This document shows positions 43,611 through 51,842 of a DNA stretch of 64,000 nucleotides, in pieces. The stretch covers positions 1 through 64,000 of the forward strand of contig NZ_FOMJ01000009.1 of NCBI RefSeq assembly GCF_900112605.1, read 5' to 3'. Below the pieces are notes generated by a model. It was not told where the DNA came from. It made no database searches and worked only from the letters and a program-made list of their open reading frames with translations. Source of the DNA: Thiohalospira halophila DSM 15071. GTDB lineage: Bacteria > Pseudomonadota > Gammaproteobacteria > Thiohalospirales > Thiohalospiraceae. Numbering within the stretch: the stretch's first letter is position 1; each line of letters begins with the position of its first letter. The position numbers were made by a program, and so were the translations under genes.

Positions 43611-45665
43611 ATGGCCGACGGCGACAACCCCCTCCTGCGCGACTTCGATCTGCCCCCCTTCTCCGCCATCCGGCCCGAGCACGTGGAGCCGGCGGTGGAT
43701 ACGGTCCTGGCGGAGAACCGCCAGTGGCGTACCGACCGCCTGGCCGCCGGCGGGCCGTGGACCTGGGACAACCTCCTGGCCCCCTTCGAGGCGGCGGAGG
43801 ATCGACTGGGCCGGATCTGGGCGCCGGTCTCGCACATGAACAGCGTGGTCAACGGCGAGGCGCTGCGGGAGGCCTACAACGCCTGCCTGCCCAAGCTCTC
43901 CGAGCACGCCACCGAGCTGGCCCAGGACGAGGGGCTCTTCGCCGCCCTCAAGGAGCTGGCCGCCTCCGAGCACTACCGCGAACTCGCGCCCGCCCGCCGC
44001 CGGGTGGTGGACAACGCCCTGCGCGACTTCCGCCTCGGCGGCGCGGAGCTCTCCGGCGAGGACAAGGCGCGCTTCAAGGCCATTGCCTCGGAGCTGGCCA
44101 CCCTGTCGGCGCGCTTCGAGGAGAATGTCCTGGACGCCACCCAGGCCTGGTACAAGGTGGTCACCGACGAGTCCCGCCTGGCCGGCCTGCCGGAACAGGC
44201 CCGGGAGCAGGCGCGCCAGTCGGCCGCCGACCGGGACGAGGCCGGCTGGGTCTTCACCCTGGACTTCCCCTCCTTCTACGCGGTGATGACCTTCGCCGAC
44301 GACCGCGAGCTGCGCCAGGAGGTCTACACCGCCTGGGGCACCCGCGCCTCCGAGCAGGGCCCCCACGCCGGCCAGTGGGATAACTCCGAGACCATGAAGC
44401 GGATCCTCGCCCTGCGCCACGAGCAGGCGCAGCTGCTGGGCTTCCGCGACTACGCCGAGTACTCCCTGGCTACCAAGATGGCGCCCAGTCCCGAGCAGGT
44501 CATCGCCTTCCTCCAGGACCTGGCCGACCGCGCCCTGCCCCGGGCCCGCCAGGAGCTGGACGAACTCACCGCCTTCGCCCGGGAGGAGCTGGGCCTGGAC
44601 GAGCTCCAGCCCTGGGACATCGCCTGGGCCGGGGAGCGGCTGCGCCAGGCGCGCTACGACCTCTCCGAGGAGGACCTGCGCCCCTGGTTCCCGGAGACGA
44701 AGGTCATCCCCGGCCTCTTCGCCGTGGTGGAGCGGCTCTACGGCCTGACCATCCGGGAGGTGGAGGGGGCCGACGTCTGGCACGACGATGTCCGCCTCTT
44801 CGAGATCCACGACGCCGAGGGCGAGACGCGGGGGCTGTTCTATCTCGACCTCTACGCCCGCCGGAACAAGCGCGGCGGCGCCTGGATGGACGAGTGCCGC
44901 ATTCGCCATCGCCGGGAGGATGGCACCCTCCAGGTGCCGGTGGCCTTCCTCACCTGCAACCTCTCCGCCCCGGTGGGGGACAAGCCGGCGCTCTTCACCC
45001 ACGACGAGGTGGTGACGCTCTTCCACGAGTTCGGCCACGGCCTCCACCACATGCTCACCCAGGTGGAGGAGCCCTCGGTGGCCGGGATCAACGGCGTGGA
45101 GTGGGACGCCGTGGAGCTGCCCAGCCAGTTCCTGGAGAACTGGTGCTGGCAGCGCGAGGCCCTGGACCTCATCAGCGGCCACTACGAGACCGGGGAGCGC
45201 CTGCCGGAGGAGCTCTTCGAGCGCATGACCGCGGCGCGCAACTTCCACGCCGCGCTGCAGATGGTCCGCCAGCTGGAGTTCTCGCTGTTCGACTTCCACC
45301 TCCACCGCGACTACGACCCCGAGGCCGGCGGCCGGGTGCTGGAGACGCTGTGGGCGGTGCGCGAGCAGGTGGCCGTGGTCCATCCGCCCGAGTGGCACCG
45401 CTTCCCCCACAGCTTCGCCCACATCTTCGCCGGCGGGTACGCCGCCGGCTACTACAGCTACAAGTGGGCCGAGGTCCTCTCCGCCGACGCCTTCGAGCGC
45501 TTCGAGGAGGAGGGGATCTTCAACACCGAGACCGGCCGCGCCTTCCTCGCCGAGGTGCTGGAGGTGGGTGGCAGCCGGGACGCCATGGACTCCTTCATCG
45601 CCTTCCGCGGCCGGGAGCCCCAGGTGGACGCCCTGCTCCGCCACAACGGCCTGGACGCCGCCTGA
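43611..45665 (+). CDS. prlC: Oligopeptidase A (M3 metallopeptidase)
   Basis: 684 residues, the normal length. The zinc motif HEFGH begins at His472 (TLFHEFGHGLHHML), and the third-ligand region is in GINGVEWDAVELPSQFLENW. Cytoplasmic M3 enzymes degrade signal peptides and other short peptides. ATG 43611 has the conserved opening NPLLRDFDLPPFSAIRPEHVEPA. A TGCTAAGAT extended -10 box lies at 43571-43579. The next gene follows after 11 bp. Confidence 0.95.
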   Translation: MADGDNPLLRDFDLPPFSAIRPEHVEPAVDTVLAENRQWRTDRLAAGGPWTWDNLLAPFEAAEDRLGRIWAPVSHMNSVVNGEALREAYNACLPKLSEHATELAQDEGLFAALKELAASEHYRELAPARRRVVDNALRDFRLGGAELSGEDKARFKAIASELATLSARFEENVLDATQAWYKVVTDESRLAGLPEQAREQARQSAADRDEAGWVFTLDFPSFYAVMTFADDRELRQEVYTAWGTRASEQGPHAGQWDNSETMKRILALRHEQAQLLGFRDYAEYSLATKMAPSPEQVIAFLQDLADRALPRARQELDELTAFAREELGLDELQPWDIAWAGERLRQARYDLSEEDLRPWFPETKVIPGLFAVVERLYGLTIREVEGADVWHDDVRLFEIHDAEGETRGLFYLDLYARRNKRGGAWMDECRIRHRREDGTLQVPVAFLTCNLSAPVGDKPALFTHDEVVTLFHEFGHGLHHMLTQVEEPSVAGINGVEWDAVELPSQFLENWCWQREALDLISGHYETGERLPEELFERMTAARNFHAALQMVRQLEFSLFDFHLHRDYDPEAGGRVLETLWAVREQVAVVHPPEWHRFPHSFAHIFAGGYAAGYYSYKWAEVLSADAFERFEEEGIFNTETGRAFLAEVLEVGGSRDAMDSFIAFRGREPQVDALLRHNGLDAA

Positions 45666-45676
45666 GGTTGGCCGCC

Positions 45677-46339
45677 ATGGAACGCATCCCCGAGCCCGAA
45701 CTCATGGACAGCGAGGCGCAGGTCCGCGCCTACGCCGAGGCCGACTTCGAGGCGCCCCACGGCGCCTGCGTCGAGGACTTCTGCAACCGCTTCCCCAACG
45801 AGCCGGCGGCGGGCCGGATCCTGGATCTCGGCTGCGGCCCGGCGGACATCACCTGCCGACTGGCGCGGGTGCGCAACGGCACCACCCTCACCGCCGTGGA
45901 CGCCGGCCCCAACATGCTCGCCGCCGCCGACCAGCGCATCCGCGACGAGGGGCTGGCCCACCGGGTGGAGCTGGTGGAGGGGCGACTCCCCGGCGTGGAT
46001 CTGCCCGCCGCGAGCTTCGACGCCGTGGTGAGCAACAGCCTCCTCCACCACATGGCCGAGCCCGACGCCCTGTGGGAGACCATCGCCCGCGCCGCGCGGC
46101 CCGGCGCGCCGGTCTACGTCATGGACCTCATGCGCCCCGCCAGCCGGGAGGCCGCGGCCCGACTGGTGGGAGAGCACGCCGCCGGGGAGCCGGAGGTCCT
46201 GCGGGAGGACTTCTACAACTCCCTGCTGGCCGCCTGGCGGCCGGGGGAGCTCCGGCAGCAGCTGGCCGAGACCGGCCTGGACCACCTCTCGGTGGAGGCC
46301 CTCTCCGACCGCCACCTGCTGGTCTGGGGGCGGCGGTAG
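45677..46339 (+). CDS. Class I SAM-dependent methyltransferase
   Basis: 220 residues with the Rossmann methyltransferase motifs: glycine loop ILDLGCGPADITCRL (motif I), acidic strand LTAVDAGPNML (motif II), and SFDAVVSNSLLHHM (motif IV). Substrate unknown. It follows prlC by 11 bp, as a methyltransferase often does downstream of prlC in gammaproteobacteria, so co-transcription is likely. Confidence 0.88.
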   Translation: MERIPEPELMDSEAQVRAYAEADFEAPHGACVEDFCNRFPNEPAAGRILDLGCGPADITCRLARVRNGTTLTAVDAGPNMLAAADQRIRDEGLAHRVELVEGRLPGVDLPAASFDAVVSNSLLHHMAEPDALWETIARAARPGAPVYVMDLMRPASREAAARLVGEHAAGEPEVLREDFYNSLLAAWRPGELRQQLAETGLDHLSVEALSDRHLLVWGRR

Positions 46340-46421
46340 GCCCGCTTTTGAGAACCAGCCCACAGAACGTAATTCCCGTGTGGCAAACCGGTTAAAATTG
46401 TCCTACACGCTCGCCTAGAAT

Positions 46422-46453
46422 CCGTCCAACAAAAATAGACCCGATTGGACGGA
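46422..46453 (+). promoter_or_regulatory. Inverted repeat covering the ribosome-binding site of the 46461 gene
   Basis: TCCGTCCAA (46422-46430) and TTGGACGGA (46445-46453) are a perfect 9-bp inverted repeat with a 14-base loop in an AT-rich stretch (46370-46450). The right arm includes the GGACGGA ribosome-binding sequence of the small gene starting at 46461. The folded RNA would hide it; the unfolded form would expose it. An operator is the other reading. Confidence 0.5.
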
Positions 46454-46460
46454 GTCAATC

Positions 46461-46634
46461 ATGCACGCGGATCTCACCCTTCTCGCCCTCCTCTTCACCG
46501 GTCAGGGCGCCGTCAGCGCCGGCCTCCTCACCCTCGGCCAGCCCCTGCTGGCGCTGGCCGCACTGGGGATCCTCTTCCTGCTGGTATCGCCGGTCTGCGC
46601 CTCCTGCCTGCAAGAGCTGTTCGGCCGCGAATGA
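46461..46634 (+). CDS. Small hydrophobic membrane protein (57 residues)
   Basis: 57 residues: N-terminal part MHADLTLLALLF, a strongly hydrophobic middle (LLALAALGILFLLVSPVC), a CxxC pair (CASC), and a short charged tail (LQELFGRE). One or two membrane helices are likely. No family recognised. The gene is supported by its ribosome-binding site (GGACGGAG, seven to ten bases upstream) and its position in a clear gap between two methyltransferases. The CxxC at the membrane edge could bind metal or take part in thiol chemistry. Confidence 0.65.
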   Translation: MHADLTLLALLFTGQGAVSAGLLTLGQPLLALAALGILFLLVSPVCASCLQELFGRE

Positions 46635-46691
46635 GGCGGGGGCGCACCCCCTGCTAGACTCCGGGAGAGGTAACGCCTCTCTGGAGTGACC

Positions 46692-47327
46692 ATGCCGCGC
46701 ACCGCCCCCTTCGAGGACCACCACCAGCGCTACGAGGCCTGGTTCCAGGCCCACGAGGCCGCCTACATCTCCGAGCTTCTGGCCCTGCGGCCCTTCGTTC
46801 CCTGGGAGGGCGAGGGGCTGGAGATCGGGGTCGGTAGCGGCCGCTTCGCCGCCCCTCTCGGGATCACCACCGGCCTGGACCCCTCGCCCGCCATGCTGAC
46901 CCACGCCGCCGGGCGCGGGATCCGGGTGGTCGAGGGGCGGGCGGAGGCACTGCCGTGGCGAGAGGGGGCCTTCGACCACGCCCTGGTCGTCACCACCATC
47001 TGCTTCGTCGACTCCGCCGCGGCCATGCTGGCCGAGGCCTTCCGCGTCCTGCGCCCCGGCGGCCGCCTCAACATCGGCTTCGTCGACCGGGAGAGCGCCC
47101 TGGGCGCCGACTACCTCGCCCACCAGCACGAGAGCGTCTTCTACCGCGAGGCGACCTTCTTCTCCGCCGGCGAGGTGGAACGGCTCCTGGTGGAGGCTGG
47201 ATTCACCCTCGATGCCTGGGGCCAGACCCTCTCCCGCCCCCTGCCGGCCATCGACTCCATCGAACCCCTGCGCCCCGGGCGAGGGGAGGACGCCTTCGTG
47301 GTCGCCGCCGCCCGGCGGCCGGGCTGA
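46692..47327 (+). CDS. SAM-dependent methyltransferase of the UbiE/Methyltransf_11 type
   Basis: 211 residues. Glycine loop LEIGVGSGRFAAPLG, then TGLDPSPAML, PWREGAFDHALVVTTICFV and FRVLRPGGRLNIGFVDRES are typical of Methyltransf_11 enzymes. Unknown substrate. ATG 46692 is chosen over the GTG at 46686 because CTGGAG is better spaced from it. A TGCTAGACT extended -10 box lies at 46652-46660. Confidence 0.88.
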   Translation: MPRTAPFEDHHQRYEAWFQAHEAAYISELLALRPFVPWEGEGLEIGVGSGRFAAPLGITTGLDPSPAMLTHAAGRGIRVVEGRAEALPWREGAFDHALVVTTICFVDSAAAMLAEAFRVLRPGGRLNIGFVDRESALGADYLAHQHESVFYREATFFSAGEVERLLVEAGFTLDAWGQTLSRPLPAIDSIEPLRPGRGEDAFVVAAARRPG

Positions 47328-47437
47328 TCCCTGTACCCTCCGCCGTTCGCCTTTGGCAGAATCCGGGTGGACCCGGTGATCGGGAGCCGCACCGGGCAGG
47401 AGGACAATAATCCGGTGGACACCGGAAGGAGTGAACC

Positions 47438-47974
47438 ATGCAGGCCCGGTTCGGCGAGGTCGTGGTGGAGGTGGTGCGCGGGGATATCGCCCACCAGGAG
47501 GATTGCGACGCGGTGGTCAACGCCGCCAATGCGGAACTCATGCCCGGGGGCGGGGTGGCGGGGGCCCTCCACCGCGCCGCCGGGCCGGGGCTGGCCGACG
47601 AGTGTCGCCCCCTGGCCCCCATCGAGCCCGGGGAGGCGGTGATCACCGACGGCTTCGACCTGCCCAACGACTACGTCATCCACTGCCTGGGCCCGGTCTA
47701 CGGCCGGGACGAGCCGGCGGACGAGCTGCTCGCCACCTGCTACCGCAACGCCCTGGACCTGGCCGAAGAGCGGCGGCTGGCGTGCATCACCTTCCCCGCC
47801 ATCTCCACCGGCGCCTTCGGCTATCCCATGGAGGAGGCGGCGCGCATCGCCTTCGCCACGGTCCAGGAGAAGGCACCGGAGCTGGAGGCGGTGCGGCGGG
47901 TGCGCTTCACCCTGCGAGGCAGCGACGCCGCCGCCACCCACGAGGGCATCCTCAAGGAGATGGGCGGGGCCTGA
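47438..47974 (+). CDS. Macro-domain protein, probable O-acetyl-ADP-ribose deacetylase
   Basis: 178 residues forming a single macro domain. The family marks are VVNAANAELMPGGGVAGALHRAAG (ADP-ribose loop with catalytic Asn/Asp) and ITFPAISTGAFGYPMEEAA. YmdB-type macro proteins hydrolyse O-acetyl-ADP-ribose or remove ADP-ribose from proteins. The gene stands alone and converges on the prodomain-lipoprotein gene. Confidence 0.93.
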   Translation: MQARFGEVVVEVVRGDIAHQEDCDAVVNAANAELMPGGGVAGALHRAAGPGLADECRPLAPIEPGEAVITDGFDLPNDYVIHCLGPVYGRDEPADELLATCYRNALDLAEERRLACITFPAISTGAFGYPMEEAARIAFATVQEKAPELEAVRRVRFTLRGSDAAATHEGILKEMGGA

Positions 47975-47989
47975 GGCCGCCCACCGGGG

Positions 47990-48595
47990 TCAGCGCGTCT
48001 CCAGCGGCTGCCAGAGGTTGGGGCTGGCGCCGGTCACCGGGACCTGGTCGTGGAGGGCCCGGGCCACCTCGGCCGCCTCCGCCCCGGCCGGCGTGGCCAC
48101 CAGGAAGCGGTTGCCGAAGCGGTATTCCCGCTCGATGGTGTAGCCCTCCGCCTCCAGCCAGCGCCGGGCGCGCTCGGCGGACCAGTCCTCGCGCAGGGTG
48201 ACCAGGACGCCGCCGGCCAGGGCCATCTCGGCCCCGCCGTCCGGCGCGGTGCGCAGCAGAGGGGAGAAGCGCGCGTCGCTGCCGGCGGCGCGCTGGAGGT
48301 CGGTGGCCGCGCGGGTACCGACGCCCCCCTCCGGTACCGACCAGATCCGGGCGCCGCGGTGCTCGGCGGCCACCTCGGCCCCGGGCCGGGCGCTGCGTAC
48401 CGCCGACTCCGCTGCCGCACTCCCGCGTCCGAGCTCCACCACCCGGCCGGGGACCACGTAGAGGGTCCGCCGCTCGCCGTCCTCGTACCAGTGGACCGTC
48501 TCGCCCCCCTCGTCCGGGGCGGCGGGTTCGGCGGCCGCGCAGCCCCCGGTGGTCAGGAGGACCGCAAGCAGCGGGATGAGCAGTCGGATAGGCAT
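47990..48595 (-). CDS. Lipoprotein resembling a detached subtilase prodomain (candidate external chaperone)
   Basis: 201 residues. Lipoprotein signal with lipobox TTGGC, Cys19 the lipidated residue. The rest contains two similar-looking strand-helix segments; the second (about 125-195: LVTLREDWSAERARRWLEAEG, FLVATPAG, VARALHDQ) ends ASPNLWQP, like the end of subtilase prodomains just before the mature protein. It lies 16 bp after the kexin-like protease gene, which has no prodomain of its own. An external chaperone or inhibitor of that protease, like ORF2 of Aeromonas sobria protease, is inferred. Confidence 0.7.
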   Translation of the reverse strand: MPIRLLIPLLAVLLTTGGCAAAEPAAPDEGGETVHWYEDGERRTLYVVPGRVVELGRGSAAAESAVRSARPGAEVAAEHRGARIWSVPEGGVGTRAATDLQRAAGSDARFSPLLRTAPDGGAEMALAGGVLVTLREDWSAERARRWLEAEGYTIEREYRFGNRFLVATPAGAEAAEVARALHDQVPVTGASPNLWQPLETR

Positions 48596-48611
48596 GGGGC
48601 GTTCCTCCGTC

Positions 48612-50351
48612 TCAGTGGCCGTGGAAGGTCAGGGTCCAGGAGCCGAGGCTCCCGTCCTCGCCGCTGGAGCGGTTATCGGTGATCTCCAGCCGCCAGGTGC
48701 CGTCGGCGGCCTCGCCCAGGTGGTGGGTGGTGGAGAAGGTCCAGGACTGGCTGTTCAGGGCGGCACAACCGGTCAGCGAGTAGCTTCCGGCGGAGACCTC
48801 GCAGAAATGCTCTTCGGCCAGGAGGCTGCGGCTGAATTCGTTCCCCGAACCGTCCTCGTGGACGAGTTCGATATCCAGCCGGTTCCAGTCGTCGTGGGAC
48901 CAGCCGTCCAGGGTCACCTCCACCGCCTCGAGGGTGTCGATACCGGAGCCGGCAATACTCACGGTCTCCGAATGTTCGGCGGGAGCATCAGATGAACCCG
49001 CCGATATGGACGAGATACCCGCTCCCGTTTCGCTCTCTTCCTGCAAGGCCCCTAGCGATCGGGCCTGCTGCGCCCACGATTCCGCCTCCGCCACTGCCGC
49101 TCCGGCATCCACCAGACCGTGGCCAAAGGCGTGGCTCACCGTCTCGCCAGCGCCGTTGGTTGCCCAGTCATCGGCCGGGGCCAGGGGATCGGCGTCAGCC
49201 GCCTGGAAGTCATCCCGGGCGGTGGTCGCCAGGATCCAGCGCACCTCCCGCCAGGAGAGATCGGGGTTGGCCTCCAGCACCAGGGCGGCCACCCCGGCCA
49301 CGCCGGGGGCGGCGGCGGAGGTGCCGTTGAAGCAGCGGGTGTAGGCGGGCCGGTCGGTGTAGTCGCGGGTCCAGTTATCCGGCCGGTCGAAGCCGTCGGG
49401 GAAGGTAGTGGTCACGGCCAGTTCACCGTCGGTACAGAAGCGCCCGCCCGGGCCGGCCACCAGGACATTGGCCCCGCGCTCGCTGTAGACGGCGGGGCGC
49501 CCGCGGGCATTCACCGCCGACACGGCCAGCACCCGCCAGTAGTTGGCCGCGCCGTCGTAGTTGGAGTCGTCCACCGGCTCGCAGTTCTTGGTGTCATCCC
49601 CCTGCACGTTCACGCAGCCATAGCCGTTGCCGGCGGCCCAGAGATAGACGGTACCGCGCCCATCACGATTCACCTCGGTCCCTCCTAGGACCGAGTCCTG
49701 CCAGCCGCCTCCCCTTAGTTCCCCGGTGAGATCCTCGGGTCCCCAGCTATTGTTGGTAACAGCCACGTCCTGCTCCAGGGCATCCTTGATATCGATAACC
49801 TCCTCGGTGGCGAGGATGTTGAACCCCGCCACCCCCGCCCGCGGGGCCACCCCGCGACCGCCGCAGCCGTTGTCATCCCGGGCGGCGGAGATACCGGCCA
49901 CGGCGGTGCCGTGGAAGAGTCCGGAGCCGTCTTCGGGGGAGGGGTCATCGCCGCCATCCGTGTAATCGACGCTCCGGCCGTCCAGCACGTTGGCGCGCAG
50001 GTCCTCGTGGCCGATGTCCACAGCGTCGTCGAGGACGGCGATGCCGACCCCGCTCCCGCGGTAGCCGGCCGACCAGGCCCCGTCCACGCCCAGGTCGACG
50101 CCGGGGGTGGCGGCCACGGAGCCGTCGAGGGCGGTCTGCCCGGTGTTGTCCAGGTGCCACTGGTCGACGAAGAGGGGATCGGGGCCGCCGGGGCAGGCCA
50201 CGCTGCCGCCGCCGCCATCGCCACCGACCAGGGGATCACAGCCGGCCAGGAGCAGGGCGGCCCCCGGCAGTGCCAGCCGACGGGCCCGCACGCACCAGGT
50301 CAGTGCATAACGGGCGGTGGTGGCACATACTCGGTGCACGGCCACGCCCAT
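48612..50351 (-). CDS. Kexin-like subtilisin (S8) lipoprotein-type protease with P-domain
   Basis: 579 residues from ATG 50351. A lipobox LLLAGC (Cys38) follows a long n-region; a GTG at 50291 would give a shorter, more typical lipoprotein signal and is a real alternative. The catalytic domain starts almost at once (DPLFVDQWHLDNTGQ), with Asp in GIAVLDDAVD, His in GLFHGTAVAG, Asn in NNSWGP, and Ser in FNGTSAAAPG. A P-domain closes the protein (WRLEITDNRSS). It should cut after basic residues outside the cell. No prodomain precedes the catalytic domain; see the downstream lipoprotein. Confidence 0.88.
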   Translation of the reverse strand: MGVAVHRVCATTARYALTWCVRARRLALPGAALLLAGCDPLVGGDGGGGSVACPGGPDPLFVDQWHLDNTGQTALDGSVAATPGVDLGVDGAWSAGYRGSGVGIAVLDDAVDIGHEDLRANVLDGRSVDYTDGGDDPSPEDGSGLFHGTAVAGISAARDDNGCGGRGVAPRAGVAGFNILATEEVIDIKDALEQDVAVTNNSWGPEDLTGELRGGGWQDSVLGGTEVNRDGRGTVYLWAAGNGYGCVNVQGDDTKNCEPVDDSNYDGAANYWRVLAVSAVNARGRPAVYSERGANVLVAGPGGRFCTDGELAVTTTFPDGFDRPDNWTRDYTDRPAYTRCFNGTSAAAPGVAGVAALVLEANPDLSWREVRWILATTARDDFQAADADPLAPADDWATNGAGETVSHAFGHGLVDAGAAVAEAESWAQQARSLGALQEESETGAGISSISAGSSDAPAEHSETVSIAGSGIDTLEAVEVTLDGWSHDDWNRLDIELVHEDGSGNEFSRSLLAEEHFCEVSAGSYSLTGCAALNSQSWTFSTTHHLGEAADGTWRLEITDNRSSGEDGSLGSWTLTFHGH

Positions 50352-50390
50352 CACGTCGCCCCCGGCCCCGCAGAGTGGCCCGGAGGATGC

Positions 50391-50406
50391 TGGCACGACA
50401 CCTGCA
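50391..50406 (+). promoter_or_regulatory. Sigma-54 (-24/-12) promoter
   Basis: TGGCACGACACCTGCA is a near-perfect consensus with the 12-base GG-to-GC distance and TGCA in the -12 half. Expected start of transcription about 50416. It lies in the divergent gap before the PDC membrane protein. No enhancer-binding site was recognised upstream. Confidence 0.85.
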
Positions 50407-50456
50407 CGGGAGTGAGTGCGGACGGATTCCGCCATCTCTCATCTCCTGCAGTCTTT

Positions 50457-50485
50457 CGGGGTGCTTCGGCACCCCGCTCTTTTTC
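50457..50485 (+). terminator. Strong intrinsic terminator upstream of the PDC membrane protein gene
   Basis: CGGGGTGC-TTCG-GCACCCCG (8-bp perfect stem, tetraloop) at 50457-50476, then CTCTTTTT. It lies about 40 bp downstream of the expected sigma-54 start and 10 bp before the next ATG, so it would end a transcript of about 70 nt or attenuate the downstream gene. Confidence 0.85.
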
Positions 50486-50495
50486 GGGAGCTACC

Positions 50496-51467
50496 ATGAG
50501 TACCCTCAGCTACATCGCCCTGATGGAACGCTTCCAGGAACACCGCGCCACGGTCCGCGACCTCCTGACCTCCATCATAACCGGCCTCTCCGATGCGCGC
50601 CTGCTGGAGGATGCCAGCATCCGCCGGCGGGCGCTGCACGATATCCGGCAACACTACCCCTTCGTGAAACTCCTTTACACCCTCGATACGGAGGGACGGC
50701 AGACCAGCGACAACGAGGTCGAGGAGCGCACCGGGGACGAGGAGCAGGCCCGCGGTCGGGACCGCAGCCATCGCCCCTACTTCACCGCTGCCCGGGAGTC
50801 CGGGGGCCCCGCGATCACCGATCCCTATCTCTCCAGCGCCGACCACCACCTCTGCCTGAGCGCGGCCACGCCGGTCTACACCGAGGAGGGACAACCCGCC
50901 GGCTACGTGGTCATCGACTGCGACCTGGCGGAGATGGTCGCCTTCCTCATGGGCGACGGGGGCCGGCGGCGCTTCCAGCCGCTGTTCAAGGGGATCTACG
51001 GGCTCATCGTCGGCGGGCTGATGGCGGTGGTGGCCGCCCTGCTGGTCGCCGCCGGCCTGGAGGTGGCCGCCATGGTCCAGAACGGGAGCGAGGCCGGCAT
51101 CGACCGCCACCTGCGCCCCTTCACCGCCATCATCTTCCTGACCCTGGCGCTGGCGGTCTTCGACCTGGGCAAGACCATCCTCGAGGAGGAGGTCCTGATG
51201 CACAAGGACATCTTCCGCCACTCCTCCACCCGGCGAACCATCACCCGCTTCGTCGCCGCCATCCTCATCGCCGTCTCCATCGAGGCGCTGCTGATGATGT
51301 TCAAGGCGGCCCTGGGAGATGGCAGCGGGATCATGGGGGCGGTCTGGATGATGTTCACCGCGGTGGGGCTGCTGGTCGGACTCGGGATCTACGTCTACCT
51401 GGGTGCCCGGGCGGAGACCATCCTCCTGCGCACCGCCCGCCAGGGCCGGCGGGAAGGCGCGGAGTAG
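50496..51467 (+). CDS. PDC-sensor-like membrane protein
   Basis: 323 residues. Residues 1-160 look like a PDC/dCache-type sensor (YPFVKLLYTLDTEGRQTSDN, DRSHRPYFTAARESGGPAITDPYLS, TPVYTEEGQPAGYVVIDCDL), followed by four predicted membrane helices (about 170-200, 210-230, 250-270, 285-310). No N-terminal membrane helix is present, so the sensor would be cytoplasmic unless exported by other means, unlike most PDC proteins. No catalytic domain. GGGAG lies just before the ATG and directly after the terminator's T-run. Regulation by the sigma-54 promoter at 50391 with readthrough is inferred. Confidence 0.75.
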   Translation: MSTLSYIALMERFQEHRATVRDLLTSIITGLSDARLLEDASIRRRALHDIRQHYPFVKLLYTLDTEGRQTSDNEVEERTGDEEQARGRDRSHRPYFTAARESGGPAITDPYLSSADHHLCLSAATPVYTEEGQPAGYVVIDCDLAEMVAFLMGDGGRRRFQPLFKGIYGLIVGGLMAVVAALLVAAGLEVAAMVQNGSEAGIDRHLRPFTAIIFLTLALAVFDLGKTILEEEVLMHKDIFRHSSTRRTITRFVAAILIAVSIEALLMMFKAALGDGSGIMGAVWMMFTAVGLLVGLGIYVYLGARAETILLRTARQGRREGAE

Positions 51468-51471
51468 GCGT

Positions 51472-51789
51472 TCACCCCTGGGCGGCGTGGAGCACGGCGA
51501 CGCCGCCCACCACCAGGAAGATCCCCAGGAGCTTGAGGCCGGTCATCGCCTCGCCGAAGGCGGCCACCCCGATGAGGGCGATGAGCACCGTCCCCGCCCC
51601 GGCCCAGACGGCGTAGGCGATGCCCACCTCGATGTGGCGCAGCGCAAAGGTCAGCAGCACGAAGGAGGCGCCGTAGAAGACGAAGATGAGGACCGAGGGC
51701 ACGGGGCGGGTAAATCCCTCGGCCAGTTTCATGCTGGTGGTACCGGCCACCTCCAGGAGGATGGCGGCGGCGAGCAGGAACCAGCCCAT
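51472..51789 (-). CDS. Small multidrug resistance (SMR) transporter
   Basis: 105 residues with four membrane helices and the essential glutamate Glu13 in the first helix (AAAILLEVAGTTSMK). SMR proteins exchange protons for quaternary cations, guanidinium or small drugs. The second-helix GASFVLLTFALRHIEVGIAYAVWAG pattern is the EmrE/QacE subgroup. Converges on the PDC gene 4 bp away. Confidence 0.93.
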   Translation of the reverse strand: MGWFLLAAAILLEVAGTTSMKLAEGFTRPVPSVLIFVFYGASFVLLTFALRHIEVGIAYAVWAGAGTVLIALIGVAAFGEAMTGLKLLGIFLVVGGVAVLHAAQG

Positions 51790-51842
51790 GGGGGCCTCCG
51801 GGGTGCCGAAACGAACCCCATGGTAGCAGCGACTTGCCGGGG

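Noticed and set aside
50309-50327. Second TGGCAC with downstream TGC near 50309 as another sigma-54 promoter
   Set aside because: GG-to-GC distance is 14, not 12, so it does not fit the strict spacing.
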